DNA from: Tetrahymena elliotti 4EA
Lineage: Eukaryota; Ciliophora; Oligohymenophorea; Hymenostomatida; Tetrahymenidae
DNA: 64,000 nt
Assembly: GCA_000231825.2 (NCBI GenBank)
Contig: JH720342.1
Location: forward strand, 193,635-257,634
Direction of reading: 5' to 3'
The notes beneath the pieces were generated by a model that was not told the origin of the DNA, searched no databases, and saw nothing but the letters and a program-made list of their open reading frames with translations. The translations under genes and the position numbers were made by a program. Below are positions 24,419-36,906 of this stretch, piece after piece (positions within the stretch are counted from its first letter, which is position 1; each line of letters starts with the position of its first letter).

Positions 24419-27400
24419 TCAAATTTCTATTATTAACTCAAGATAATTCTACTGTTTCCTCAAAGAGTCCTCAATATTTTTCTTCAACTCTGAATTTAAT
24501 CTATTGTTACTAAATATTTATTCATGATAAAAATTATTTAAAATCAATCAGTACATTTGTTTATTTTGTTTAGAAAATCAGTATAATTAGAGAAAAATGT
24601 AAATAAAGTAATAGTCAAGATTACAGTTTCTCTCAAAAAAAATCTTTTTGGAAAATAAAAAGTGATAGATAAAAAAATTGAAAGCAAGAAATAAAAAAAT
24701 AAGTAATGAATAAAAAAATTGGTTTGTTCATTGATAAATAAATGAATATTTAATCTAAAACAGCTTTTCCTTACTTATTTATTTACTTTCTTTCTTTCTT
24801 TTGTTTATTCTTTTGTACTTATCCCTAAAAAACTACTTAAACCTGTATTTAAAAAATTTACCTCAGATCAAGATTCAAAATACTGATATTTTTGCACTTT
24901 TCTAAGCTCATTCCAATCTTTTTTGCTGCTTTTACAATAAGATTATTTTCACTAATCATTAAATAATAAATTTAATTAATTTTTTTTAAAAAAAATTGAA
25001 AACAAGAAATAAGGAAATAAATATTTAAATTAAATTGATATTGTTTGAGTTAACATTTAAATGAAAAATAGTTTTTCCTCGCTTGTATTTTTTCTTTTGT
25101 TATTTTTATCTTAATGAATAATCATTCGCTTAAAAACCTAATTGAATCAATATTTAACAAAATTACTTGAGATTGAGATTCAAAGAGCTGATATTTTTGC
25201 ATTTTTCTAAGCTCACTCCAATATTCTTTGCTCCAACTGTACCAAGATTATTCCTCCTACTCATAAAATAACAAATTTATTTCAACTTACTTTGAAAATA
25301 TGAAGTAAAATATAAGAGGAATAGAGAAATAAGTAAGTAAATAAATATATAAATTGTTTGATTGTTAAATAATTAGATCTTGATATTTAATTCAAAGCAG
25401 CATTTACTTACTTACTTCCTTACTTATTTGCTTTCATTCTCTTTATTAATCTTTCGTTTTATTAAAAATCTAATTAAAACAGTGTTCAACAAAATTACCC
25501 AAGATTGAGATTCAAAGAACAGATGTTTTAACACTTTTCTAAACTTGTTCCAATATTTTATGCTCCTTCTGCACCAAGATCATTCCAACTACTCAGAAAA
25601 TAATTAATTTGTTTTGAAAATAAGAAGAGATGATAGATAAGAAAATTGAAAATAAGAAATAAAGAAATAAGTAGAAAAGTGAATAAATGAATTGCAGGGT
25701 TAGGTTAATAGATGAAAATTTAATTAAAAAAAGCTTCTACTTGCAAGTTTACTTTCTTTTGTACTTAATTAATATTGTCTAAAAAACTAAATTACATCAG
25801 TATTTAATAAAATTACCTAAGATTAAGAGTTAAAGAACTGATATTTTGGCACTTTTCTAAGCACATTCCCACATTTTTTGATCCTTCTGCATCAAGATAA
25901 TTATTACTAATAAAATAATAATAAATTTTTTTGAAAATAAGAAGAGATAGAAAATAAAATTGAAAGTAAGAAATAAAGAAATAGTAAATAAAAATATCAA
26001 TTGATTGATTGAGTAATATGAGTAATAAATAATTTAATATTTAACCAAAAGTAAATGTTGTTTATATTTATAGTTATTTAATTTAATTCTTTTAATCTTT
26101 CTTCCCTACTTAATCATTTCTTAAAAATTTAGTTAAATAAACTAACTACCTTAAATCAAGATTCAAAGTACTGATATTGTGGCATTTTTCTATGCTCATT
26201 CCTATATTTTTAGCTCCATTTGCGCGAATATTATTTCGACTACTCAGAAAATAAATAACAAATTTGTTTTAATTTTTAAAAATAAGACTAAATGTAAAAA
26301 AATTGAAAGTAAGAAATAAGTAAAAATTTTAAAAATTACCCAAGATTGAGATTCAAAAAGGTGATATTTTAACACATTTCTAAGCCTATTCCTATATTTT
26401 TTGCTCCCTCTGCACCTAAATAATTCTTTCTACTCAAAAAATCATAAATTTTTTTAAAATAAGAAGATGAATAAGAAAACTGAAAGTAAGTAAGAAAGCT
26501 TGATTGATTGATTAATAAATGAATAGCTAATCAAAAGTAATTATTTAAAAAAATACCCTAGATTAAGATTCAAATTGCTGATATTCTGGCACTTTTCTAA
26601 GCTCATTCCTATAAATCTTGTTCCTTCTGCACCAAGATTATTAGAACTACTCAGTAAATAATAATTTTTTTATTTCTTTTTAAAATAAGAAACTAAAGAT
26701 AAAAAAGTTCATCCTAAGACATCAAGAAATTAATAAGTAAATAAAAAAATTAATTAATTGATTGTTTGATAAATTATTATTTAATCAAAAGCAGCTTTTA
26801 TTTAATTCCTTACTTACTTATTTTCTTTCTTTCTTGCTAATGTGCATAATTATTAATCATTTGTAAAAAACAAAATTACTAGAGATTGAGATTTAAAGAA
26901 CTGATATTTTGGCACTTTTCTAAGTTTTTTCCAATATCTTTTGCTTATTCTGCTAAAAGATTATTCAAACTAATAAATAAGAAATTAGCTTTAATTTGTT
27001 TTGAAAATAAGAAAGAGGCTATTGATAAGAAAATTGAAAGTGAAGAAATAATTGTTTATTCCATAAATATTTTAATTTTCCATAAAATTTTTTATGAGTA
27101 GATTGTTTTTTAGAATTTTTTAAATATTAGCAAATTTATGTTTTAGCATGAAAAGTATTTCGATGTATTTGTTTATTCAATCAAAAGTTTTACCAGAGAT
27201 TTATTTCTAAAATATCATAATCTATTGCTTTGAGTATTTCATTAATATTATTTATGCAAATTTTTCTTAATTCTTATTTTAATCTTAGCTTCGAAAGAGA
27301 ACTCTCATTGATATCATATGAATTTAAAATATCGAGTAAATTTATTGGCTAAAGCCTTAGATCTATATTTGGTTCAATCATTTTGGAAAGTATTTTATTG

Positions 27401-28361
27401 ACAAATTCAAATTATTGAGAGTTTAGCAAGGAAGGAATTACATCAAATAAGCTTTAGGATTTCAAAGCAATTTATTCCATAGGGGTTAATCTTCTCTAAA
27501 GAAAAGCTTCAATTAAAATAATTCCAATTGAGAAAGCATCAACCTTTAAAATTTGTTAATTAAATTTCATTTGTAATTAATACTTTAATTACAGTTATTG
27601 TGGAGGGCTTATTAACATTCATAACTTTGGGGAAATTGGAATTAATTATGTCTTAAAGAGACTAATAATTAATTACAAAAGAATAAGGTTATTAATTGGT
27701 TTAATTTATTTTACTAAATTAGTTTTCTAAGAGAAAGGCTCTGCAATTATATTTGATAATCCAAAATCAGCTTTTTTTAATTAAACATCAGAAATTTTCG
27801 GTATAATATAATCAAATTTATACCAATGAAGAACTAATTTTTTTGTTTGCTGAATAAAATATTGTCGAGCTTAATATTGTTATGAATGATACCCTTTTCT
27901 TAGAGTATAAGCAAACCCTATAACAACTGGTGAGTCATAGCCAAGATTTATTGATAATCAAGTTAGTTTAATTCAAAAATTGTAGTTAAATTGCCTAAAA
28001 TAAATGAGATTAATGAATAATATATTTGACAATCTATTTTACAATCACAAAATTCAGTAACAATGCCAACTAATTCATTTTAATCATCTTAAATTTTTTC
28101 AACTACTTATTAGACATATCTCTCATTCTTAAGCTTTAAGAGAATCTAGAATTCCTTCTCAAATTCTTATAAAGTAGTCTAAATTTATCCCTTAATTTTC
28201 TTAAGGATTTTTATTGCTACTAATGTTTAAGATTTTTCTGAAAAAGCCTTAATTACCTAATATAAATCCCCTTAACTTAATACTTCTAGATATTCATATT
28301 TATTTTTCTTGAGGAAATCTTTAAAAATTTGATCCTCTCTATTTGGTAATTGGTTACCCAT
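24419..28361 (-). CDS. Kinase-like domain fused to nine LRR exons (probable pseudokinase)
   Basis: Fourteen exons, 596 aa. Kinase part: 28043..28361, 27824..27994, 27715..27770, 27593..27661, 27194..27543 (introns 48-53 bp). LRR part: 26880..26969, 26557..26649, 26340..26432, 26150..26242, 25817..25906, 25499..25591, 25167..25259, 24862..24951, 24419..24509 with TGA. Each LRR exon is 90-93 bp and phase 2; the kinase part also ends in phase 2 within an LRR-like ILEINL. The LRR consensus is NNLGAEGAKNIGMSLEKC then NISSLNLNLG. The kinase keeps VAIK (Lys51) and ADFGLS (Asp165) but lacks the Gly-rich loop. It has HNN (144-146) instead of HRD, so the catalytic base is Asn, and APE is PKV. A scaffold or sensor role is inferred. 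Reading past the donor at 27,193 would give a false TGA at 27,181. Splice sites were chosen by eye. Confidence 0.78.
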
Positions 28362-29401
28362 ACCTATTTTCTAGTTGCTTTTTACCTAAAAATTATTAAA
28401 TTTTTTTCTTAATTTATAAAAAGTATTAAAAAAGAATTCATCCCAAATCAAATATTCTTCTTTTAGAAAAACTCATTAAAACTTTTAACAATTTAAAATG
28501 TTGAATATATTGCATTCATAAATTAATCACTCATTTTTTTTGTTTGAATCTTTAAATAAGAAATAAATTTTCTGGACTATTAAAAACTACTGCTCATTTA
28601 TTGGTATCTAATAGGAGGATGTAAGATGCTTATTTAACCAAATATATGATTGCTTGCTTCAATAATTACCTTTATATTTGGATTTAAGTTTAGGCTTATA
28701 AAGAGGTACTTATTTGCTCAATAATGTATTATTATGATTTAATATTGTAATAATCTTACTTTTTAATTTGTTGATTTTTGTTAATATAATATGATACATT
28801 CATGATACAAATTGTTGTTCAAAGTTAAATTTTGTTTTCTATTGACTTTTTATAAACTTACTTAGGTTTAATAATAAATTAATAAAAGTTTATAGATCAA
28901 CATTCTTTCAAGCATTATTTCACTGAGGATATTTTTTAAATTTAGAATATTTATAAAAATTTTTTAAAACAAAACAAAACTTATTTATGTTTTTGAATTT
29001 TTCATATTATGAATTCTAATAGAGGAAGACAATCGACAGGTTTGTCAAATTTATTAATTAAAAAAATATTTTTAAGAAGACTGATGTGTTTGAATAGTAT
29101 TTAAATAAACCTTTACTAAATTATTTCATAACATTTTTTACATTAAAACAAAATAAATAATGTATTAATTGAATGAATAAACAAATAAGAAATAGATTAT
29201 TCATCAAGAGATTGTTATGTTTTATCAATACATATTTTTAGTTTTTTTGATAAAAAAGAAAAAAAAGCTTTTCGATTAGATTTATTAACAAAAAGAAATA
29301 GACTGTTCTGTAGGCGATAACTAACTGTGTATTATGAATATCTATTAAATTTTAAAGAAATCATAAAACTTATCAAAATTTTATAATAAGTCTATTGTAC
29401 C
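28362..29401. other. Intergenic, AT-rich
   Basis: No gene seen between the kinase/LRR gene and the tRNA. Confidence 0.5.
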
Positions 29402-29474
29402 GCCCGCCTAGCTCAGTCGGTAGAGCGCAAGACTCTTAATCTTGTGGTCGTGGGTTCGAGCCCCACGGCGGGCT
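29402..29474 (+). tRNA. tRNA-Lys (anticodon CTT)
   Basis: Complete cloverleaf without intron: acceptor stem GCCCGCC/GGCGGGC, D-stem GCTC/GAGC, anticodon stem CAAGA/TCTTG with loop CTCTTAA (anticodon CTT), T-arm GTGGG-TTCGAGC-CCCAC. Internal promoter boxes A (TAGCTCAGTCGG) and B (GGTTCGAGCCC) are present. CCA is not encoded. The GC-rich gene stands out sharply from its flanks. Confidence 0.97.
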
Positions 29475-29477
29475 AAC

Positions 29478-29482
29478 TTTTT
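29478..29482 (+). terminator. RNA polymerase III terminator
   Basis: A run of five T starts four bases after the tRNA-Lys 3' end; another longer T run follows. Confidence 0.7.
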
Positions 29483-29997
29483 AATAATTTTTTTAATCAA
29501 ATAAATTTTTTTTGATTTATATGAAGAAAGAATAATATGAATTGGTGATACAAAAATAGTAATAGAAAAATAAAGAAAGAAATTAGTAAGTTTAAAATAC
29601 GAAGCAATATAATTCAATAGAATATCAATTTAATTTTGTTTTTGATTACTTGAAAAAATATGGGGAAAATACATTGTGAATAAATTGTTCTATTTTTAGC
29701 GTTGACAATTTGTTATGATGAATTTCTAATAATAAATGATGGTTTTATTCATATTCATCAAGTTTATTTCATAAACTCAAAATCGAAAAAGGATTAATCT
29801 AAGAATTAGTTTAATTATCAATCAAATCAATAAAATTTACCAAGTAATCTTTAAATTATATAACAAGTAAATAAATATATAAAGATAATATCAAGCAAGC
29901 AAGCAGTAGAATAAGGTCTTTATTAAGTAAAGATATTGATTGGCATTCAAAAAAATCATATTAAATAGAATAGGTAGGGTAAGCAAAAGAAATAGAA
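29483..29997. other. Intergenic spacer upstream of P4-ATPase B
   Basis: AT-rich, no gene recognised. Confidence 0.5.
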
Positions 29998-32900
29998 ATG
30001 TCTGAAATGCTAACAAGACTGTTAACATTTGGTGGCAGCAGTAATGGTAGAGTTTAGTATGATAATGTAGAATATGAGACATATAGATTCTGTGTTAAGA
30101 GAAGAGCTAGAGGTGACAATTTGAAAAAGTAGAGGATGCTTTATGCATTTATTCCAGATTATGTGTTGAAGAGCAATAAGATCTAAACAAGCAAATACAC
30201 AATATTAAACTTCCTTCCTAAAATTTTATAGTATCAATTTAGCAAGTTGGCAAATATCTACTTCTTTATTATTGGATTGATGCAAATGATACCTTCAATA
30301 TCAATCAGTGATGGAAAACCAGTTATGTTTCTCCCTTTTTCTGTCATCATGGGAGTTTCAGCCTTCAAAGAATTATTAGAAGATATGAAAAGACACAAAC
30401 AAGATAGAAGAGAAAATAAAGGATTTGTTTAGCGAATTGATAAATAGGAAGTCATCTAAACTTAAAGTCAAGATATCTATCCAGGGCACGTAATTAAAGT
30501 CGAAAAAAATTAGTAAGCAATTGCCATTTTTGAATTTTTATTTTCCAATTGGAATAGAAATTATAATTTTTGCATTACCAATCTGAAGAGCAAAACAAAT
30601 ATATTTTTAAATTGAAGAATTCTTCTTCAAAAACAGGCATGAAAATGTTTGGTTTTTTTAAAACATGGCATGAAAAATAAAATTTTAAAAGAAAGTATTC
30701 ATTGATAAGCGAGTTATGTTAGTAGGATAGTTAGGTCAATAAAAATTTTAAGAAAATAAATTGATAATTACTGGTAAATAACAGATAAAAAATTTAAAAT
30801 AAAAATTGATGAAAATGAAGATGCAGTCAGCCAAAAAATGACTAGAAAGAATTGTATTATATATCTAACTTATTGTTTTAAATTAGATAAATACAATTCA
30901 GCTTAATTAAAAACAAAAGAAAATATTATAATATTATAAGGATGATTGAAATGAATCTGAAATATTTAATGAGGAGAATTCCAAGATAATTTAAAAAATA
31001 CTTATTAATCTATTTGAAAGTGTAAAAATTAATTTATTTATTGACTTTATTGAATAAAAATAGATAAATACCTGCGGATATTGTAGTACTTAAGGTTAGT
31101 GATGTGAATGGCATTTGCTTTGTAGAAACTATGAATTTAGATGGAGAGACTAACTTAAAATAGAAGACAAGTGTGAAGGAAGTTTAAGAATTAACAATCG
31201 ATGAGATAGAGTAGAATATTTCTGTAACGTATGAGGCACCAAACAGGTATTTGTATTAATTTAATGGAAAGATTAAGTATTCAGATAAATTTGAGGTTGC
31301 TTTGAATAACTCTAACATACTTTTGAAGGGTAGTGAGCTCAGAAATACTGAATATGTTTATGGGCTAGTTATTTACACTGGACCTGAGACTAAGGTGATG
31401 ATGAATTCAATAGAACCAAGTCCTAAGTTAAGTAGTTTAGAAAGATAGATGAATAAGCTGATTATTATTTTGTTTATAATTTAAATGCTGTTTTGCATAT
31501 TAAGTGCTTTCTTATCATATTTTATGTTTGATGGCAAAAAAGAAGAAATGGATTATCTTTATCATCATGATTCTAATCAAGACTCTGAAGTTAATATTTC
31601 TACTACTAAGTTTATCTTTATTAAATGGGGAACATGGGTTTTAATATTTACTAATTTTATACCTATTTCATTGTTAGTTACTTTAGAATTGGTTAAGTTT
31701 TACTAGGGATTCTTGGTTTAAAGAGATGAAAAGTATTATTATAATGTATCTGTTCAATCAAGTAGTTTGAATGAGGAGCTTGGATAAATCAATCATATCT
31801 TTTCAGATAAGACAGGAACTTTAACGTAAAATAAAATGGAATTCAAATCTATTTGTGTTGAAGGTATTAATTATGGTGGAAATAATTCCTCTTCAAATGC
31901 TAAAATGAGTAGTGTCTCCAGATACAGTACTTACATGAATAACATTAAAAAAGAAAAAAATGTAGATTTTGAAGATTTTAATTTCCACATATAGCTTTAG
32001 CAAAACAACTTAAGAATTTGGGATGCTCTTTACTGTTTAGCTATTTGTCATAATGTAATAGCAGAACTTCCAGATATAGATGATCAAGCAAAAGAAATCA
32101 CATACAACGCTGCTTCTCCTGATGAATTGGCTCTTGTTTCTTTTGCTAAATTCTCTGGTCTTACTTTCAAAGGTGCAGAAACTATCCATAATAAAGAGTA
32201 TTACAATGTCAGAAATAACATCAAGCATCTCGACGAGGTTTATGAAATCTTACAAGTCTTCGAGTTCGACAGTACAAGAAAAAGATTCACGATTATCACC
32301 AGAAACAAAATGAGTAAATTATCTTTTTATTTATAAACCAAAATATCCTTTATAAAATTAATTATTTTTAAAATATTGTTTTTATTGAGAATCAATAGTT
32401 TAAAAGAAAGATATTTAAATTAAGAGAAGTTAAATTTAAGAAAATAATTTCTTATGATGATAATTTATTTATTTTGATTTATAAATAGATGAAATAGAAA
32501 TGTACATGAAGGGCGCTGATAATATTATTGAAAGTTTATTAGGAGAGCCAGATAATTTGGAGAGAGAGGTTTTATTAAAGACTAAGAAAGTTGCTCATGA
32601 ATATGCCACTTAGGGTTTAAGAACTTTGTATTTAGCTAAGAGAGTTATTAATAATGATTTTTATAATTAATGGGAGTAGTAATATAATAATGCTAAGAAA
32701 GAGCTGGTTGATAGAGAATAAAAAATGGAAAAAATTAGACTTTTAATTGAGAAGGATTTAAAGTTGCTAGGTTGTACTGCTATTGAAGATAAACTTTAGG
32801 ATGATGTAGGCCCTACGATCTATTAATTTAGATAATCAGGAATTAAGTTTTGGGTTTTAACTGGAGATAAAAAAGAAACAGCCATAAATATTAGTTTATC

Positions 32901-34849
32901 TAGCAAAATTATTGATAAAGACACCCACTTAATAGACTTAGATTTCAACAACGAAGAAGAACTCAGAAAAAGCATTTAATAGTATAATGAGAATATTGAT
33001 TCATAAAATAGTTTTGGTGAAAAAAAGAAAGAATCTGTTATAATTTAAGGTGAAACCTTCCATTTCATAGAAAAGAATAAGATTCTTTCTGCTGCTTTTG
33101 TTAATTTATGCCTTAAGACTGAAACCGTAATTGGATGTAGATTCTCTCCAAAGCAGAAACAAGCTGTTGTCTAAATGGTCAGATAAAATACAAAATATTA
33201 CCCTACGCTTGCAATTGGAGACGGGGCTAATGATGTAAATATGATTTTGCAAGCACATGTTGGTAATAATTAAATTACTCTTTAATATTTTTCCAAATAA
33301 CAATTTTAAAAGTGTTTTGCAAAAAATTTAAATGAACGAATCTTTTTCAATAACTAAAATGGATATAAGATTAAAATAACACAAAAATATCAAAAAGATT
33401 TTATTTTCTAAGAAGTAAACAATCCATGCAATAAAGTTATTTTTAAATAACTCAAGGGAAACAAAAAAATGAATTTTTTTAAATGTTAAATTAATAAATG
33501 AAATCAAATAAAACAAATTAATTTCAAAATAAAAAAATTGTTTCTCTTTTGAAAATTAATTATTCTATTGATAAAAAGTGTTTTTAAATATTTAATTAAT
33601 AAGTTAAATTAGTATTTAAAAATAATGCAAAAACTAAAAGTAGATACTTTAAATGTAGAATGACAAGATTAGGAGAATTTGATTTTAGAATTTTTTACAT
33701 TCATTTAACAAATAATAACAATAACAACAACATATTTTATTTTTTGGTTTCAAACAATTAATTGTATTAAAAACTTGGAAATTCTTTAAGATATTTTATT
33801 TAAAGTTTTATTGAGAATTCAAATTAATCTTTGATCAGTTTTTAACTTATTTTGAAATGAATAAAATAGGAGTTGGAATAAAAGGTGTTGAAGGATCTTA
33901 AGCTAGTAGAGCAAGTGATTTTAGTATTTCTGAATTTAAATAGTTACGTTATTTGCTTTATGATTTTGGTAGAGAATGCTATAGAAAAAACAGTGAATTA
34001 GTTCTTTATAATTTTTACAAGAATGTTTTGCTTGTAGTTCCACAGTGGTGGTATGGACTTTTATACAATATGTTTAGTGGAGTTTCATTCTATGATCCAT
34101 GGCTTTATTAGATGTACAATACGTTTTATACTGCATTACCTATTGTAATATATGCTATTATAGATAGAGAGCATAGATAAGAAGATTTAATTTATAGCAG
34201 TGATTTATATTTACCCGGAATGAATTACACTCATTTTAATGTTAAAAAATATATTATGAATCTAATCAATGGATGCTTTTAATCATTTGTTCTTATGTAT
34301 TTTACTTTCTAAGTACTTGAAAATAAAAGTTTAGATGAAGATAGCAATTCTTATAGTTTTTATGCTGTGACAGGAATGGTCTCGTTTGGATTAAGTGTGC
34401 TTATTTCTAATTTAAAAATATTCACATTTTCTTATGCGAATACTTCCTATTCTATATTTTTTATCTTTGGAAGCTATGCTTTTTACTTATTCACTTACTA
34501 TTTCTTTACAGAGTACAATATTAAAAACGATCTTTTCAAATCTTTTGGCTTTATGAATTCTAATTTAACAATCTATTTGCTAACCATTCTTGTAGCCTCC
34601 ATTTGCTTTTTACTTGACTTACTTTATCAAAGAATAGTCGATTTCTAGCAAAGTAATATCCACGAATAAAATTTGGTAGATAATCCTCCCTAAAGATAAA
34701 CATAGCAGATGTCTCTAATTCTTAGCACATCACAGAAGTAAAGTGTAGTAAAAAATAGCAACTAATACTACTAACAACTTCTTTTATAAGGTCCTTCAAA
34801 TTAGTTTGAGATGGAAAACATAAACTCTAATTTCTATTAAAAATTTTGA
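29998..34849 (+). CDS. P4-type ATPase (phospholipid flippase), paralogue B
   Basis: Four exons: 29998..30512, 31064..32313, 32489..33262, 33870..34849; 1,172 aa. Closest relative here is paralogue [23 protein letters not shown] and [15 protein letters not shown] match it almost residue for residue. Motifs: NLDGETNLK in the actuator, [14 protein letters not shown] in M4, SDKTGTLT with Asp420 as the phosphorylated residue, [13 protein letters not shown] and MKGADN in the nucleotide domain, [21 protein letters not shown], and six C-terminal membrane helices. The intron at LVYPGHV..KN/QIPAD (phase 2) and the one inside HVG/GIKG (phase 1) are at the same places as in A, while A has three extra introns. 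A Gln/Asn/Ser-rich cytoplasmic tail of about 70 residues follows the last helix. Confidence 0.94.
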
Positions 34850-35411
34850 ATGTTTCTCAAAACCAAAATAATAAATATTTATATAGATCTATCTATCTGT
34901 CTATATTTACTTCTAAAAACTTTATAATAATCCTTTTCAACTCTACTATTTTAATCATTCTAATTTTTAAATATTTTGCAAGTTCTAAAATACTCAAAAC
35001 AATTATCGAATATACAAGATAATAAAGATTCATAAAATACTAACTAATTATGAGTATAAATATTAACCTGAAGAAAAATCAATTAAGGAGATATGAAATA
35101 ATTATTTTGATTGCTTTTAAGGTTTTTACTCTAAATTAGGTAAAGTAAGCTTTTTTATTTTTTAATGATCTTCTTACTTTTTAGAGTACATCTTGAAGAG
35201 TTTTTTAATAGTTAAAAAATAAACAAGAATAATAAAAATGTTAAAAAATGAAACTATTTTTGGTTAAAATGAGAATTAAAAATAAATCACAAAATAAAAA
35301 AATATTTTTGAGAAGGAAAAAAGAAGATAAATCTAAATAAAAAAAAGTTTGAATAATAAGAGTTAGATTTGGAATAAACTAAGCAGAAAGAGTGTTTTTA
35401 GTTCTTTCTGT
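34850..35411. other. Convergent spacer with a duplicated fragment of the next gene
   Basis: Positions 35,126-35,170 repeat 35,553-35,600 (same orientation). On the minus strand both can encode LxNLEQKPQK. The downstream copy may be a further exon of the minus-strand gene or a relict duplication. Confidence 0.4.
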
Positions 35412-36906
35412 TCACCTGACTATAATTTTATATATAACCATAAAAAAAACAAAATTAAGTAAGATGTTAACAAACTATTTTTAATCAGGAGTTAAGTTAA
35501 AAGTATTATTTTAACTTTCTTTTTATTGGTAAGACTATTAAATGTTCTATCTTTTTTAAGGTTTTTATTCTAAATTGTGCAAAGACTAAGCTTTTCTTAA
35601 TTTTTTTTCACTTGGTAAATTTTTTGTTTATGTTCTTTTGAAAACTTTTAAAGTATTTAAAATTAATTTCTAAAAGATGTTAATAAACAAATTTGATTTA
35701 CCTTACTCATGGCTTTTAAACTTTTTACTCTCAAATGAATAGCTTCCCTCTTCTTCTTCTTCATCACTATGGGTAATTTAAGCATGTAAAATATTCTGAG
35801 CTGAATAAATTATACATTCAGAAGATTATTTGCTCTAAACATTTTAATCTTGTTATTTAGAACTATTTTATTCATTTTTACTCCCATTTTTATTTAATTA
35901 AGCGGTTCCATTTTCAGAATTTTTTATCTAATCTTGAAGTCTATGTAAAGAAGGCATCTTTTATTCAAGTTATTGAATACCTTGTTTTAAAATTATTTAA
36001 TATCTATTCTAATTCCATTCAATTCTTATTTGAAATGAAAATATTTCATACAAGTTAAATATTTATCTAAGTGCAAAATAAATAGGCTTACTTAGCTTCT
36101 GAAACATGGACTAACTATCAATTTATGACTAATAAATAAGCCTATTTTAGTTAGATTTTTTTTATGGTGGAACTTGTTTGTTAAGTTCTTCACTACTGCT
36201 TGGATTGAATAAATCTTCTTCTTTTTTGTATATAAAATATGAATTTGATTTCTTTAAATAAATGTAATATATTTGATTCTTTGCTCAAAAGATTTACTAA
36301 TAATAAATAAATAAAAAGTAATATTGATCAATACCACAAGGTACTTCATGATTAGTGAAAATTAAAACAAATGATTTATCATCAATTGATACTTGTTCTT
36401 TAAATTTAGATTTAATTCTATTGATTCCTATAAAAGACTGCGTGCTGGTTTTATAATTTAATTATATTTCCTCATCGTTCATTTTTTAGCTCTTCAAATA
36501 ATAGATTTATACAAAATTAGATAAATAAAACATGCTAAGAGTTAGTAATCAAAAATGTTACACTATTACATTTGCTATATTAGATTAAGCTATTCATTTA
36601 TAATTTATCTGATAACTTTGCATGAACAAATTTACTTAGGATCCCCATTTAGACATATTCTTCAAACGAAATTAGATTTGGAAAAGTATTAATTATTAAT
36701 TTTTTGATGAAATGAGCTATTTCTTCTACTTAATCTGAATTTACTTCATAGCCTATCAAATACTAATAATCTTCTTTATTTAGATCTACTACTCTTTATT
36801 CTTATTAATTATATTCATTACCTAGCTATTCCCAAAAGTAATTTTTCAGTTAAATGTACTTTTATTCTTAAAAGTTTCTTATAAAAATAATACTTTTATC
36901 TGACAT
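35412..36906 (-). CDS. Unrecognised protein, Gln/Asn/Ser-rich C-terminal half
   Basis: Proposed exons 36562..36906, 36335..36491 and 35412..36283 (introns 70 and 51 bp), about 457 aa, phases consistent. I do not recognise the family. The first half is ordinary globular-looking sequence (e.g. LISFEEYVQMGILSKFVHA, DDKSFVLIFTNHEVPC); the second is low complexity with SSSEELNKQ, an acidic HSDEEEEEGS stretch and a basic tail. The start is uncertain: the frame continues 5' of the Met at 36906 through KFEDNFQVDLIIEFILK, which would need an upstream exon, possibly beginning at an ATG at 37,130. The 3' end is also uncertain, because GTAAATC after HEQ (about 35,700) is a good donor and the open frame beyond it could be intron. 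Confidence 0.4.

Noticed and set aside
27181..27193. TGA at 27,181 as the end of a stand-alone kinase gene
   Set aside because: The GTAAAA donor just before it is in phase 2 and joins in frame with nine LRR exons; the TGA then lies in the intron.
29408..29617. Minus-strand frame containing [15 protein letters not shown]
   Set aside because: This peptide is the antisense translation of the tRNA-Lys gene.
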